Part shown: one piece after another, positions 45,909-54,881 of the stretch
Position numbering within the stretch: position 1 is the stretch's first letter
Layout of the letters: every line of letters begins with the position of its first letter
NCBI RefSeq assembly: GCF_015732185.1
Contig: NZ_WIQM01000014.1
Location: forward strand, 124,001-188,000
DNA: 64,000 nt
Source of the DNA: Pectinatus haikarae
GTDB taxonomy: Bacteria > Bacillota > Negativicutes > Selenomonadales > Selenomonadaceae
Direction of reading: 5' to 3'
Made by a program: the position numbers and the translations under genes
The notes under the pieces: model-generated
The model's database searches: none
Told to the model about the DNA's origin: nothing
What the model saw: the letters and a program-made list of their open reading frames with translations, nothing else

Positions 45909-46445
45909 TCAGGCATACACTGACTTTTTCAAAATACCTATGTAAGGAATATTGCGATATGTACTAGCATAATCCAGTCCATAGCCGACAATAAATTCAT
46001 CAGGAACATCAAAACCTATATAATCGCCTTTAATATCAGTCCGTCTGCCTTCCGGTTTATTCAGCATTGCACACAGCTTCACACTTGCAGCTTTCCTATG
46101 TTCAAAATTTTCCTTCAGATACTTTAACGTAAGCCCAGAATCTATTATATCCTCAACTATTATTACATGTTTATTCTCTATATCTGTATCAATATCCTTC
46201 AATATTCTCACTGTTCCGCTGGTTTTTGTGCTGGCACCATAGCTGGATGCTGCCATGAAGTCAAATTTCACAGGAAGTTTTATTTCACGCACAAGATCAG
46301 CAAAAAACACTATAGCGCCTTTCAATATTCCAACAGCCACTATTTCTTTGCCGTCATAATCAGCTGTTATTTGTTTTCCTAATGCAACTACACGCTCGCG
46401 AATCTGTTCCTCAGTAAATAAAATTCTTTCTAAATCCTTATGCAT
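45909..46445 (-). CDS. hpt: hypoxanthine phosphoribosyltransferase
   Basis: Purine salvage enzyme of 178 residues. The PRPP-binding motif VIIVEDIIDSGLTLKYL (about 95-111) and the hydrophobic closing segment GFDVPDEFIVGYGLDYA are diagnostic. Located between tilS and ftsH as in Bacillus. ATG 46445 has AAAGGCGG ahead. Confidence 0.95.
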   Translation of the reverse strand: MHKDLERILFTEEQIRERVVALGKQITADYDGKEIVAVGILKGAIVFFADLVREIKLPVKFDFMAASSYGASTKTSGTVRILKDIDTDIENKHVIIVEDIIDSGLTLKYLKENFEHRKAASVKLCAMLNKPEGRRTDIKGDYIGFDVPDEFIVGYGLDYASTYRNIPYIGILKKSVYA

Positions 46446-46571
46446 AAAAAGAGCCGCCTTTCATTTTGGAACGTTTATTGTTTTATCCGATAATCCGGCT
46501 GCTCTAAATAATGATACCTTTCAAACGTTATTCAGATTTTACACCGTTGGATAATAATGCTGCTGAAAAAC

Positions 46572-47969
46572 TCAATTATTAAAATTCAATATACTGTTAT
46601 CATCTAACAATGAGAGCCTGATGAAAACTGTTGTCTTTTCGGTTGGGACACAGCGGCTGTCCTGTTGAATTCCTGCAACCCAGACAATACCACGATCATC
46701 AAAAAGCACAGGGATTTTATCACGGCTGGCACGGGGGATTTTATTATCAATAAATAAATCTTTCAATTTTTTATGTCCGTTCAATCCTTTAGGAGAAAAT
46801 ACATCGCCGTTTTTCCGCAAACGCACTTTCAATCGTCCCGCTAGTTTACTTTTGTCTATAAAGCACACTTTTCTTGTTTTAAGTTTCTGTGATGCATTTA
46901 CCACTTCCGCATTTATAGTGATACCCTTGTCAAATATCTCTGTATTGCCGGGAATCCGGAGCAAAACATATAGATCACTGTTCATGGTATCAATCTGTTC
47001 CAGGAAAATAATCAATTTGCCATATTCCACTGACGCTTTTAGTGAATTAGGCAGATCTATAACAGAACCTGTTTTATTTTTTAGAGATAATTTTATTATA
47101 TCATCAATATGTATGTTTTTTATGTCTTTTAGATCATTGCATAAATCTGATATGGCCAGACGGATGATTTTCCTCTTTATGGCAACATGCTGAAGCAAAA
47201 GCTCTTCTAGGGAAAATATACATTTATTGCCGCTCCTGACAGCAATTTTCCTGTAAATAATCTGTGAGTATGTTGTCAGAAAGTCGTTTTCCTCTGCGAG
47301 AAGATCAGCTGTTCGGCATAATGACGCTTCAACATTAAAATTATAATTTTTCAGATATGGCAGTAATTCTATTCTTATCCGATTGCGTGTATATGCAATA
47401 TCTCCATTAGTAGCATCATAGCGGGGATGTAAATCATAACTGACACAATAGTTTTCTATTTCAGCGCGTGTACAGTCAAGCAGAGGACGTATTATGTTAC
47501 CCGCTTTGGGACGAATACCGGAAAGTCCGTCAATTCCAGCACCGCGCAATATATGCATAAGAACCGTTTCCGCTTGATCTCCACGATGGTGTGCGACAGA
47601 AATAGCGGAACAACCAAGAAGCGCAGCTGTCTCCTGAAGAAAATCATACCGAAGCTCTCGTGCAGCGGTTTCAAGTGATATTTTATGTCTGTCGGCATAT
47701 GCACAGGCATCTACACTTTTGGAATAAAAAGGGACATGCTGTATACAGCAAAATTTTTCAACAAATTGCGCATCTTCCACAGAAGCTTTTCCTCTTATTC
47801 CATGTTCAACGTGCGCTGCAAATATTTGCAAATTGTACTCTTCTGCCAGCCGCATGAAAAGGTGTACCATGCATAAAGAATCCGGTCCTCCTGAACAAGC
47901 GAGAAGTATACGATCTTCTGCATGAAAAAGATGATATTTTTTATTGAATTCTATAACACGTGTTAACAT
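46572..47969 (-). CDS. tilS: tRNA(Ile)-lysidine synthase
   Basis: ATP-PPase of about 465 residues that converts the wobble C of tRNA-Ile(CAU) to lysidine. The PP-loop SGGPDSLCMVH starts near residue 26, with AHVEHGIRGKAS and VAHHRGDQAETVLM later in the catalytic domain. A C-terminal TilS domain follows (KVRLRKNGDVFSPKGLNGHK). Start ATG 47969 (MLTRVIEF) has GGGAG 4 bases ahead; the longer frame to 48008 overlaps the preceding terminator. Essential for AUA decoding. Confidence 0.95.
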   Translation of the reverse strand: MLTRVIEFNKKYHLFHAEDRILLACSGGPDSLCMVHLFMRLAEEYNLQIFAAHVEHGIRGKASVEDAQFVEKFCCIQHVPFYSKSVDACAYADRHKISLETAARELRYDFLQETAALLGCSAISVAHHRGDQAETVLMHILRGAGIDGLSGIRPKAGNIIRPLLDCTRAEIENYCVSYDLHPRYDATNGDIAYTRNRIRIELLPYLKNYNFNVEASLCRTADLLAEENDFLTTYSQIIYRKIAVRSGNKCIFSLEELLLQHVAIKRKIIRLAISDLCNDLKDIKNIHIDDIIKLSLKNKTGSVIDLPNSLKASVEYGKLIIFLEQIDTMNSDLYVLLRIPGNTEIFDKGITINAEVVNASQKLKTRKVCFIDKSKLAGRLKVRLRKNGDVFSPKGLNGHKKLKDLFIDNKIPRASRDKIPVLFDDRGIVWVAGIQQDSRCVPTEKTTVFIRLSLLDDNSILNFNN

Positions 47970-47999
47970 TGTTCTCCCTGCTTTTAGGCAGCTACATAC

Positions 48000-48029
48000 A
48001 AAAAGCACCCCTTTAATAGAGTGCTTTTG
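48000..48029 (-). terminator. Terminator between the S1 gene and tilS
   Basis: On the minus strand AAAAGCACTC pairs with GGGTGCTTTT, followed by a T run. Partial read-through would feed tilS. Confidence 0.65.
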
Positions 48030-48041
48030 GAAAATTATAAA

Positions 48042-48497
48042 TTATTCATAATGGCGTGAACCACGACCGCCGCGCTTTGAATCAGTTTTTTTCCGCAAGT
48101 CCGTAAGTTTTTCATCACTGTCTTTTAAGAATTTAGAGAGTTTGTCTTCAAAGGTCGGAGCCCCTATACTATTCTGCCGGCGAAAATCGGTATTAAAATT
48201 TTTTCGTGGGACAAATTTTACCGGAGCTGTATTTACCCTCGGTGCTACAGGCTGCGGAGGTTTTTTTTCTTGAAGTTGCTTTATAGATAGCCCGATTTTA
48301 TTGCCGTCTATGGTAAGAACTTTAACTTTTACCTTATCGCGCTCTTTAAGAAAATCCTTTACATCCTTAACATATACATCGGCAACCTCAGATATATGAA
48401 TCAGACCTACTTTACCCCCGGGCAGTTCAACAAATGCGCCAAAATTTGTTATTCCCGTCACTGTGCCTTCGAGTACATTGCCAACTTCAATTGACAT
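48042..48497 (-). CDS. S1 RNA-binding domain protein (YabR-like)
   Basis: Protein of 151 residues with one S1 domain (VLEGTVTGITNFGAFVEL, GLIHISEVAD and KVKVLTIDGNKIGLSIK, residues 8-72), then a basic, Arg-rich tail ending RGGRGSRHYE. The position between divIC and tilS is that of Bacillus yabR. Binds RNA or the ribosome; exact function unknown. A near-consensus promoter lies at 48540-48569. Confidence 0.88.
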   Translation of the reverse strand: MSIEVGNVLEGTVTGITNFGAFVELPGGKVGLIHISEVADVYVKDVKDFLKERDKVKVKVLTIDGNKIGLSIKQLQEKKPPQPVAPRVNTAPVKFVPRKNFNTDFRRQNSIGAPTFEDKLSKFLKDSDEKLTDLRKKTDSKRGGRGSRHYE

Positions 48498-48539
48498 AAA
48501 ATTATTGAATCCTCCTTAAAGTTAAGCCATTTTAATGGT

Positions 48540-48569
48540 ATTATACCCTTAGATTATCAACAGTGTCAA
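48540..48569 (-). promoter_or_regulatory. Promoter of the S1 gene
   Basis: On the minus strand TTGACA (48569-48564) and TATAAT (48545-48540), 18-base spacer. Confidence 0.7.
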
Positions 48570-48656
48570 GGGAATAAAAATCAAATAAGGCTGAGATATA
48601 ATTTATTTTAGGGTTTCTGCGCTAAACAGGATAGAATGATCGCGACGCCGTTCTCT

Positions 48657-48959
48657 TCACTTATCCGATGCGACATAGGGAATCTCATCTTTTCTTGTCA
48701 TCCCCAATTCTTCACGGGCAATCTTTTCAATATATGCCGGATCCTGCAATGCTTGTTTTTCTTCACTAAGCTCTTTATTCTTTGTCTGCTCTTCCTCAAA
48801 ACGCGTTTGAATAGCAGCACGTTCTTGTTCTATATTACTTATATATATCTGCTGATTTACCGCAATATAAATGAAATACCCCAGAGCTGCAAAAAGAATA
48901 ATAACAAAAATATCAAAACGACGTTTTTTGATACAGACCACTTCCTCGAAAATAAACAA
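48657..48959 (-). CDS. divIC: Septum formation initiator DivIC/FtsB-like protein
   Basis: Small bitopic protein of about 95-100 residues: one membrane helix (FDIFVIILFAALGYFIYIA), then a coiled coil (ISNIEQERAAIQTRFEEEQ to EKQALQ) and the tail PAYIEKIAREELGMTRKDE, which is the DivIC/FtsB hallmark. It is a divisome component. The start is ambiguous: the frame opens with TTG 48959 without SD; GTG 48941 is near GAGGA but very close. Neighbour of the S1 gene as in Firmicutes. Confidence 0.85.
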   Translation of the reverse strand: MFIFEEVVCIKKRRFDIFVIILFAALGYFIYIAVNQQIYISNIEQERAAIQTRFEEEQTKNKELSEEKQALQDPAYIEKIAREELGMTRKDEIPYVASDK

Positions 48960-49027
48960 AGATATTATATATTATTTCTCACAGACTCACACACTCTCTT
49001 GCCCGTATGTTTAATAAACAAAATATT

Positions 49028-50155
49028 TCAGTCCTCAGCCAAAAACCCAGACATTGCATCGACAATTTTTGAGGCAGCGTAAGGCTCTTTCAGATTTCTG
49101 GCATTTTGTTTCATCCATAAAAGCCTTTCCTTATCAGTGAGAATTTCTTTGACGGTCTCACTGATGTGCTCTTTTTTCTGTACCCATATGGCTACGCCGT
49201 TATCTGCCAGATAAGTAGCATTTTCCGATTCAGGTCCGGGAATAGGCGCATGCAATACCATTGGCAGCTCTCTTGCCATTGCTTCGCTGATAGTCAAAGC
49301 CCCCGGTTTGCTTATCAAGAGTGTAGAAATAGCCATTAATTCATTAATGTTGTGAGAATAACCCCAAACCTTTATCAAATGACGAGAGTGAGCAATATGG
49401 CAGTTCACCTCTGACCATAATGAAATATTGGCACCCGCCACCACAAGGATTTGCATGGGCATTGCCAGATTTTCCAAGGCCTCGAGAGCATATTTTACAC
49501 TGCCGAGCCCAAGACCGCCACCCATGATCAATATAATAGGCGTGTTATTGTTTAATTCAAATTTTGTGAGCAGTGCATTTTTATCAAATTGTTCACTGAA
49601 AACCTTATTTATCGGTATTCCGGTCACAGCTACACGCTCCGCACCTATACCGCGCTCAAGCAATTCCTGCTTAAGTCCCTCATGTGCGATAAAATACATG
49701 TCAACATTTTTGTATATCCATATCTGATGCAGACAAAAATCAGTGACCACCGTAAAAAGCATGGCATCAGTCTTTTTTTTGCTCTTTAAATATGATGCGG
49801 CAGCACAGGGAAAAGGATGTGTGCAAATTATAATGTCTGCACGATACTTTTCAATTATTGATGCCATATTGTGCTTCATAAAGTAAGCCAGCAGTACTTG
49901 AATAGAAGACCCCTTCATACGGCCTGATGTAAAATTGTAGAGAAATTCATAAAGTGCCGGTATAAAATCCAGCATTTTAAGATAAATCTCTTTCAGCAAG
50001 TCATTTAAATATGCTGTTTCAGGTGACATGAAGTCAACAACATTAATCTTTGCGGAAGGGTAGCGATTCTTTAATTCATTGTTGACAGCCGCAGCTGCTT
50101 TATTATGACCTGAACCAATAGATGCTGTAACAATAAGAATATTTTTCTGTGTCAT
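49028..50155 (-). CDS. GT28-family glycosyltransferase (MGDG synthase / UgtP-like)
   Basis: Protein of about 375 residues. The N-terminal segment ILIVTASIGSGHNKAAAAVNNEL is the MGDG synthase-type acceptor domain, and the C-terminal half has LIMGGGLGLGSVKYALEAL and SKPGALTISEAMA, the nucleotide-sugar site of GT28 enzymes. It is likely to glycosylate a lipid such as diacylglycerol. The ATG at 50155 is chosen from GGAGGA ahead of it; a longer frame to 50248 has no SD. It is cytoplasmic or peripheral to the membrane. Confidence 0.85.
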   Translation of the reverse strand: MTQKNILIVTASIGSGHNKAAAAVNNELKNRYPSAKINVVDFMSPETAYLNDLLKEIYLKMLDFIPALYEFLYNFTSGRMKGSSIQVLLAYFMKHNMASIIEKYRADIIICTHPFPCAAASYLKSKKKTDAMLFTVVTDFCLHQIWIYKNVDMYFIAHEGLKQELLERGIGAERVAVTGIPINKVFSEQFDKNALLTKFELNNNTPIILIMGGGLGLGSVKYALEALENLAMPMQILVVAGANISLWSEVNCHIAHSRHLIKVWGYSHNINELMAISTLLISKPGALTISEAMARELPMVLHAPIPGPESENATYLADNGVAIWVQKKEHISETVKEILTDKERLLWMKQNARNLKEPYAASKIVDAMSGFLAED

Positions 50156-50497
50156 GTCTGACTGTTCCTCCAACCTGCAAATAAAAGCAGAATTGACGTA
50201 TAGTAATTTTGATGAAAATTCTTTCTTTAGAAATAAAAAAGCATACATGCATATATAATGAAGTTGATTTATTTGCCCAAAGCCATTATATGCATTCTGT
50301 ATTTTATCATATACTTTTGGTTGTGTACAGCTTTCTGTAAATTCATCATACTTTTAGAATCATTATATAATGATTTCAGGCTGTTATGAAATTACCAATA
50401 TAGTCAAATTTATTTTTGAGATCCTCTTTAGAAAAAGGATTTTGGCAAATTTTAACGAAAATAAGAATTATACAAATATATTATGGGGGAAATTATT
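50156..50497. other. Intergenic stretch between divergent GT28 and usp genes
   Basis: AT-rich, 342 bases. The only structure I see is a short hairpin ATCCT/AGGAT with CTTTAGAAAA between (about 50421-50440). No clear promoter hexamer pair or RNA motif is recognised. Confidence 0.3.
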
Positions 50498-50878
50498 ATG
50501 AAAACGCTAAATAAAATAGTAGTTGCGGCTGACGGGTCTGTAGATGGCTGCAAAGCTGTGGATACGGCGATTCATCTTGCTGAAAAAAGCGGAGCACAGC
50601 TGGATTTTGTTTATATCTCCAGCCACATAAATAAAGACATCCCCAGTGATTTGGTCTTTAATGCGATATGGGACAAATTACCGGCAGGAGTAAGCGCAAG
50701 AAAACATGTTGAGACCGGCTCAGTTCATAAAGCTGTCATCGAGTTGGCCAGAAGAGAAAATGCTGATCTTATAATAATGGGAAGCAGAGGACTTGGTCTT
50801 TTCAAAGGAGCATTCATAGGCAGCAAAAGCCAAAAAGTGGTTGAATATTCAGACATCCCAGTCATGGTTGTAAAATAA
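50498..50878 (+). CDS. Universal stress protein (UspA family)
   Basis: Protein of 126 residues starting KIVVAADGSVDGCKAVDTAI and ending with the ATP-binding pattern LIIMGSRGLGLFKGAFIGS followed by QKVVEYSDIPVMVVK, both typical of UspA domains. The SD GGGGGA lies 7 bases before ATG 50498; an ATG at 50483 would sit on that SD. First of four closely spaced plus-strand genes (usp, gamma-CA, ndk, adenosyltransferase). Confidence 0.9.
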   Translation: MKTLNKIVVAADGSVDGCKAVDTAIHLAEKSGAQLDFVYISSHINKDIPSDLVFNAIWDKLPAGVSARKHVETGSVHKAVIELARRENADLIIMGSRGLGLFKGAFIGSKSQKVVEYSDIPVMVVK

Positions 50879-50891
50879 AGGAGGGAGCAAT

Positions 50892-51410
50892 ATGCCTATC
50901 ATTCCATACAAAGGTAAAAGACCGCAAATCGGCAAAAATGTTTTCATCGCGCCTACCGCTGTTATAATCGGTGATGTAACGATTGGGGATAACTCAAGTA
51001 TTTGGTATAATGCCGTATTGCGAGGCGATATGAACTCTATTATAATCGGCAGCTACACTAATATACAGGACAACACCACAATCCACGTAATGGAATGCAA
51101 ACCCACTATTGTCGGCAGTTATGTTACAGTAGGTCATAATGTAGTAATGCATTGCGATAAAATCGGTGATAATTGCCTTGTCGGAATGGGGTCAATATTG
51201 CTTGGCATGTGCACCGTCGGAGACAACAGCATTATCGGTGCCGGAACTTTGGTTCCACATAAGACCAGGCTGCCTTCCAATTCTATGATCTTAGGATCTC
51301 CTTATAAAGTAAAAAGAGAACTGCATGATGACGAAATAGAGGCCATCCATCAATCGGCCCTTAATTATCATCTTCTTGCCGAAAATTACACAGCTGAAAA
51401 GCAGGAGTGA
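50892..51410 (+). CDS. Gamma-class carbonic anhydrase family protein
   Basis: Protein of 172 residues with a left-handed beta-helix of hexapeptide repeats (VFIAPTAVIIGDVTIG, IQDNTTIHVM, VTVGHNVVMHCDKIG) and a C-terminal helix (HQSALNYHLLAENY). The His residues HVM and GHNVVMH line the metal site of gamma-CA proteins, but many homologues are not active carbonic anhydrases. 14 bases after usp; the stop overlaps the ndk upstream region. Confidence 0.88.
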   Translation: MPIIPYKGKRPQIGKNVFIAPTAVIIGDVTIGDNSSIWYNAVLRGDMNSIIIGSYTNIQDNTTIHVMECKPTIVGSYVTVGHNVVMHCDKIGDNCLVGMGSILLGMCTVGDNSIIGAGTLVPHKTRLPSNSMILGSPYKVKRELHDDEIEAIHQSALNYHLLAENYTAEKQE

Positions 51411-51421
51411 ATATAATAAAA

Positions 51422-51844
51422 ATGGCGGAAAAAACATTGATTTTAATAAAACCGGATGCTGTTAAAGTCGGTAACACAGGAAAGATTTTATCCATTTACG
51501 AAGCAAGCGGCTTAAAAATTGTTGCCCTGCGAATGCTTGTGATGACCAGAGAGCTGGCTGCAAAACATTATGAAGAGCACATCGGCAAGACCTTTTACAG
51601 CCGATTGGTTGATTTTATGACTTCCGGACCTCTGGCAGCTGCAGTGCTGGAAGGAGAAACCGCTGTTGCCAAGGCGCGTGCCGTCAACGGTGCCACCGAT
51701 CCTTTACAGGCCGAAGCCGGAACGATCCGCAAATTATTTGCAGAAGATAAAACGCACAATGCTGTACATGCTTCTGACAGCGTGAAAAACGCTGAGAGAG
51801 AAATATCCATATTTTTTTCAGAAGCAGAAATTTTTGATATTTGA
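51422..51844 (+). CDS. ndk: nucleoside diphosphate kinase
   Basis: Protein of about 140 residues starting KTLILIKPDAVKVG, with the phosphorylated His in NAVHASDSVKNAEREI. This is the standard NDPK signature. Exchanges phosphate between NTPs and NDPs. ATG 51422 is taken; the frame could begin at GTG 51407 in the gamma-CA stop region. Confidence 0.93.
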   Translation: MAEKTLILIKPDAVKVGNTGKILSIYEASGLKIVALRMLVMTRELAAKHYEEHIGKTFYSRLVDFMTSGPLAAAVLEGETAVAKARAVNGATDPLQAEAGTIRKLFAEDKTHNAVHASDSVKNAEREISIFFSEAEIFDI

Positions 51845-51858
51845 CTGGAGGAATTTAG

Positions 51859-52365
51859 ATGTCTATTTGCACAAAGACTGGTGATAAGGGTGAGACCAGT
51901 TTATATACGGGACAGCGTATTGCTAAAAACTCTCTGCGGGTAGAGAGCTACGGCAGTGTTGATGAAATAAACTCCGCTTTAGCGATGGCAAGAGCGTCAT
52001 CAGGCAAACCTAGAATCAAGAAAATCATCAAAGACCTGCAGCAGATGAATATGACCCTTATGGCTGATCTGGCAAGCATAGATGCAAAACCGCGAATCAC
52101 AGAAAAGGACGTCGGCATTTTAGAAGATTTGATTGCCGAGCTGGAAAAGGCTCTGCCGCCTCTGAAAGCTTTTATAATACCCGGTGATACATTGTGCGGT
52201 GCGTTCCTCGATTCGGCTCGTACAGCAGCAAGACGCGCCGAAAGGAGAGCATTGACATTATCCCAAAGTGATGAATCCGCTGTGGCTCTCCAAGACAAGC
52301 TATTTTTAAATAGATTATCCGATCTGTGTTTTTTATTAATGCGTTTTGAGGAAACAGAAAAATAA
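51859..52365 (+). CDS. Cob(I)yrinate a,c-diamide adenosyltransferase (PduO type)
   Basis: Protein of 168 residues. TKTGDKGETSLYTGQ at the start, SYGSVDEINSALAMARA, and RTAARRAERRAL with NRLSDLCFLLMR later are the conserved ATP- and corrinoid-binding segments of PduO/MMAB adenosyltransferases. It makes adenosylcobalamin from cob(I)alamin. Starts 14 bases after ndk with the SD GGAGGA. Fits a cobalamin-using anaerobe. Confidence 0.92.
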   Translation: MSICTKTGDKGETSLYTGQRIAKNSLRVESYGSVDEINSALAMARASSGKPRIKKIIKDLQQMNMTLMADLASIDAKPRITEKDVGILEDLIAELEKALPPLKAFIIPGDTLCGAFLDSARTAARRAERRALTLSQSDESAVALQDKLFLNRLSDLCFLLMRFEETEK

Positions 52366-52404
52366 TGGACTGCCGCGTTTAGCGCGGCAGTCCATTATTT
52401 TTTT
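52364..52404. terminator. Bidirectional terminator between the adenosyltransferase gene and tcdA
   Basis: Perfect 14-bp arms AATGGACTGCCGCG (52364-52377) and CGCGGCAGTCCATT (52383-52396) with T runs on both strands. Serves two convergent genes. Confidence 0.88.
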
Positions 52405-53159
52405 GTTTCTTCAACCAGTTCATTTATAATTTCACCAGCTATAATCATACCTACAATAGGCGGAATAAATGAATTACTGGACGGGATCTGACGCCGCTGC
52501 GTACATTTTCTGGCTGTTCCCGGTGGACATACACAATGCGACCGGCAGCTGTTCGCCGGGTCATCGATCGGCACAGAAGGTTTTTCTTTTGAAAAAACCA
52601 CTTTCAACTTTTCTATGCCTCGTTTTTTCAATTCCTTGCGCATCACCTTGGCAAGAGGACAAACAGAAGTTTTATATATATCTGTTATTTCAAAAAGCAG
52701 CGGATTTGTCTTGTTTCCCGCTCCCATTGCACTGATTATGTGAACATTGTTCTTCTGAGCTTGAACCGCAAGATCCACTTTCCCCGTCACAGTATCAATA
52801 GCATCAACTATATAATCAAATTCCTCAAAATTAAAATTCTCGGCACTCTGCGGCGAATAAAAGGTTTTTCTCGGTCTGACGACACATTCAGGATTTATCT
52901 GCCGAATCCTTTCAGCGGCAACGTCGACTTTATACCTTCCTATCGTCTCACGCAAAGCATAAATCTGACGATTTATGTTTGTCAGGCATATTTTATCATC
53001 ATCAACAAGCTCAAGAGTCCCTATTCCGGCTCTGGCAAGTGCTTCAACTGTGTAGCCGCCCACTCCGCCTATCCCAAAAACAGCGATTTTAGCATCAGCC
53101 AGCCTTTCCAAAGCCTTCCTTCCATATAAGAGCTCTGTTCGTGAAAATTGATTTAACAT
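52395..53159 (-). CDS. tcdA: tRNA threonylcarbamoyladenosine dehydratase
   Basis: ThiF/E1-like protein of 254 residues. LLYGRKALERLADAKIAVFG, then GIGGVGGYTVEALARAGIG (ATP-binding), DDDKICLTNINRQ and DAIDTVTGK define the TcdA/CsdL fold. The Cys-rich stretch CRSHCVCPPG near 212 and a C-terminal helix (PPIVGMIIAGEIINELV) complete it. It cyclises t6A to ct6A in tRNAs. Confidence 0.92.
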   Translation of the reverse strand: MLNQFSRTELLYGRKALERLADAKIAVFGIGGVGGYTVEALARAGIGTLELVDDDKICLTNINRQIYALRETIGRYKVDVAAERIRQINPECVVRPRKTFYSPQSAENFNFEEFDYIVDAIDTVTGKVDLAVQAQKNNVHIISAMGAGNKTNPLLFEITDIYKTSVCPLAKVMRKELKKRGIEKLKVVFSKEKPSVPIDDPANSCRSHCVCPPGTARKCTQRRQIPSSNSFIPPIVGMIIAGEIINELVEETKK

Positions 53160-53338
53160 AAGGTTGCTTCTGTCCTTTTCTTTGAAATTATAATCAGCAG
53201 GAAAATAAACATCCCTGCAATTCGTTTTTGTTTAGGAACGAATGCACTTTTTGAGTATGTCATTATTCCTGAAACTATAATAGCATAAGTAGACAAAATT
53301 CCCAAATATTTCTTACCGCTGTCTGTGAGATTATTCAT
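53153..53338 (-). CDS. Possible small membrane protein upstream of tcdA
   Basis: A 61-codon frame with two hydrophobic segments (LGILSTYAIIVSGIM and IAGMFIFLLIIIS) overlapping the tcdA start by 7 bases. I do not recognise it and no SD precedes ATG 53338, so it may be an untranslated frame. Confidence 0.3.
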   Translation of the reverse strand: MNNLTDSGKKYLGILSTYAIIVSGIMTYSKSAFVPKQKRIAGMFIFLLIIISKKRTEATLC

Positions 53339-53384
53339 TCAGGCTATAATAAAGACACATTTATCAAGCCCGCTCAAATAAATT

Positions 53385-54869
53385 TTATTCAGTTACGCCA
53401 TCTTTCATTATGGCTATTTCGTGGAAATCCATATCCTCCGATTTTGTTGTCTCACCTGAAGCAATTTGGAGTATCTGCTTAAAAAGGCTATCTCTCATAG
53501 TTTCCATAGGTATATCCTGCAGAAGCTTACCGGCGTCAAAATCTATCCAGTTGACCTTGTGCCGAGCCAGACGGGAATTGGTAGAGATTTTTAAAACCGG
53601 CACAATAGTTCCCCACGGTGTACCTCTTCCTGTGGAAAAAAGTATGAGCTGACAGCCCGCTGCCGCCAATGCTGTGGTCGAAACAGAATCGTTCCCCGGT
53701 GCGTCAAGCAGCTGCAGTCCTTTATTTTTTATAGTGTCAGCATAATCCAGGACGGCAGTTACGGCTGCCCGTCCGCCTTTTTGAACGCAGCCAAGAGATT
53801 TGTCTTCAAGAGTAGTTATCCCGCCTGCCTTGTTGCCGGGAGACGGATTATCCGATATTATCTGCCCATAGCGTTTAAAATAATTTTTAAAATTATTTAC
53901 CAGATCAACAATATCGTCAAAAACCTCTTTGGTTTCAGCACGATTCATCAAAAGTGTTTCAGCGCCAAACATTTCCGGTACCTCTGTCAAAAGTGCCGTA
54001 CCACCGCTGCCGATAAGCAGATCCGAAAGAGCTCCGATAAGCGGATTAGCTGTTATTCCTGACAATCCATCTGAACCGCCGCATTTTAGTCCTATCTTCA
54101 GTGCGCTTAACGGACATTCTGTCCTTTCAAATTCTGCGGCATATTTTACCAGCTGCCGCAGCAAGTTTTCCCCTTCCGCATTTTCATCCTGCACCTCCTG
54201 TGTAATAAGAAATCGTATACGTTTTTCATCATATTTTCCTAAAGCCTTTTTAAACTCTGCTATATTATTATTTTCGCAGCCAAGGCCCACTACCAATACG
54301 GCACCGGCATTAGGATGGTTTACTATATCTGCCAGAATACGCTGTGTTCTGAGATAATCATCTCCTATCTGCGAACATCCATACGGGTGGCTCACAGCTA
54401 TGCACCCGTCAATATTTGTATAATCCGCACATAATTTTCTGCCTATTTTCTCTAAAAAACGAATTGTGCCAGTGACACAATTTACTGTCGGTACAATAAA
54501 AACTTGGTTGCGGATGCCTACTGATCCATCATTGCGTTTAAATCCCATAAAGCTGCCTTGCGTCGAAGGCAGCTCGGATCGTATACCCGGCATATACTGA
54601 TAAGTCAAAATTTCGCCAAGATTTGTTTGCACATTATGCGTGTGGATATGGAAACCGGCAGATATATTTTCACTGGCATGGCCTATAGGAAATCCATATT
54701 TGATAATATTTTCATTCTTTGCTATATCTTTCAGCGCAAATTTATGACCAAAGTGAATATCATCATGCAAAATTATCTCTCTTCCGCCTGCTCTTACCGT
54801 GCTTCCGGCAGAGAGATCTTCTAACGCAACAGCGGCATTATCAATTTTATTTATTTGCAGTGCCTGCAT
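53385..54869 (-). CDS. uxaA: altronate dehydratase
   Basis: Protein of 494 residues: an N-terminal SAF domain (TVRAGGREIILHDDIHFGHKFALK region, HIHTHNVQTNL) and a GD_AH C-terminal domain (FMGFKRNDGSVGIRNQVFIV, HPYGCSQIG, LKCGGSDGLSGITANPLIG). Dehydrates D-altronate to 2-keto-3-deoxygluconate. Last gene of the dehydrogenase-uxaB-uxaA operon. Confidence 0.94.
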   Translation of the reverse strand: MQALQINKIDNAAVALEDLSAGSTVRAGGREIILHDDIHFGHKFALKDIAKNENIIKYGFPIGHASENISAGFHIHTHNVQTNLGEILTYQYMPGIRSELPSTQGSFMGFKRNDGSVGIRNQVFIVPTVNCVTGTIRFLEKIGRKLCADYTNIDGCIAVSHPYGCSQIGDDYLRTQRILADIVNHPNAGAVLVVGLGCENNNIAEFKKALGKYDEKRIRFLITQEVQDENAEGENLLRQLVKYAAEFERTECPLSALKIGLKCGGSDGLSGITANPLIGALSDLLIGSGGTALLTEVPEMFGAETLLMNRAETKEVFDDIVDLVNNFKNYFKRYGQIISDNPSPGNKAGGITTLEDKSLGCVQKGGRAAVTAVLDYADTIKNKGLQLLDAPGNDSVSTTALAAAGCQLILFSTGRGTPWGTIVPVLKISTNSRLARHKVNWIDFDAGKLLQDIPMETMRDSLFKQILQIASGETTKSEDMDFHEIAIMKDGVTE

Positions 54870-54881
54870 ATGCTACACCCC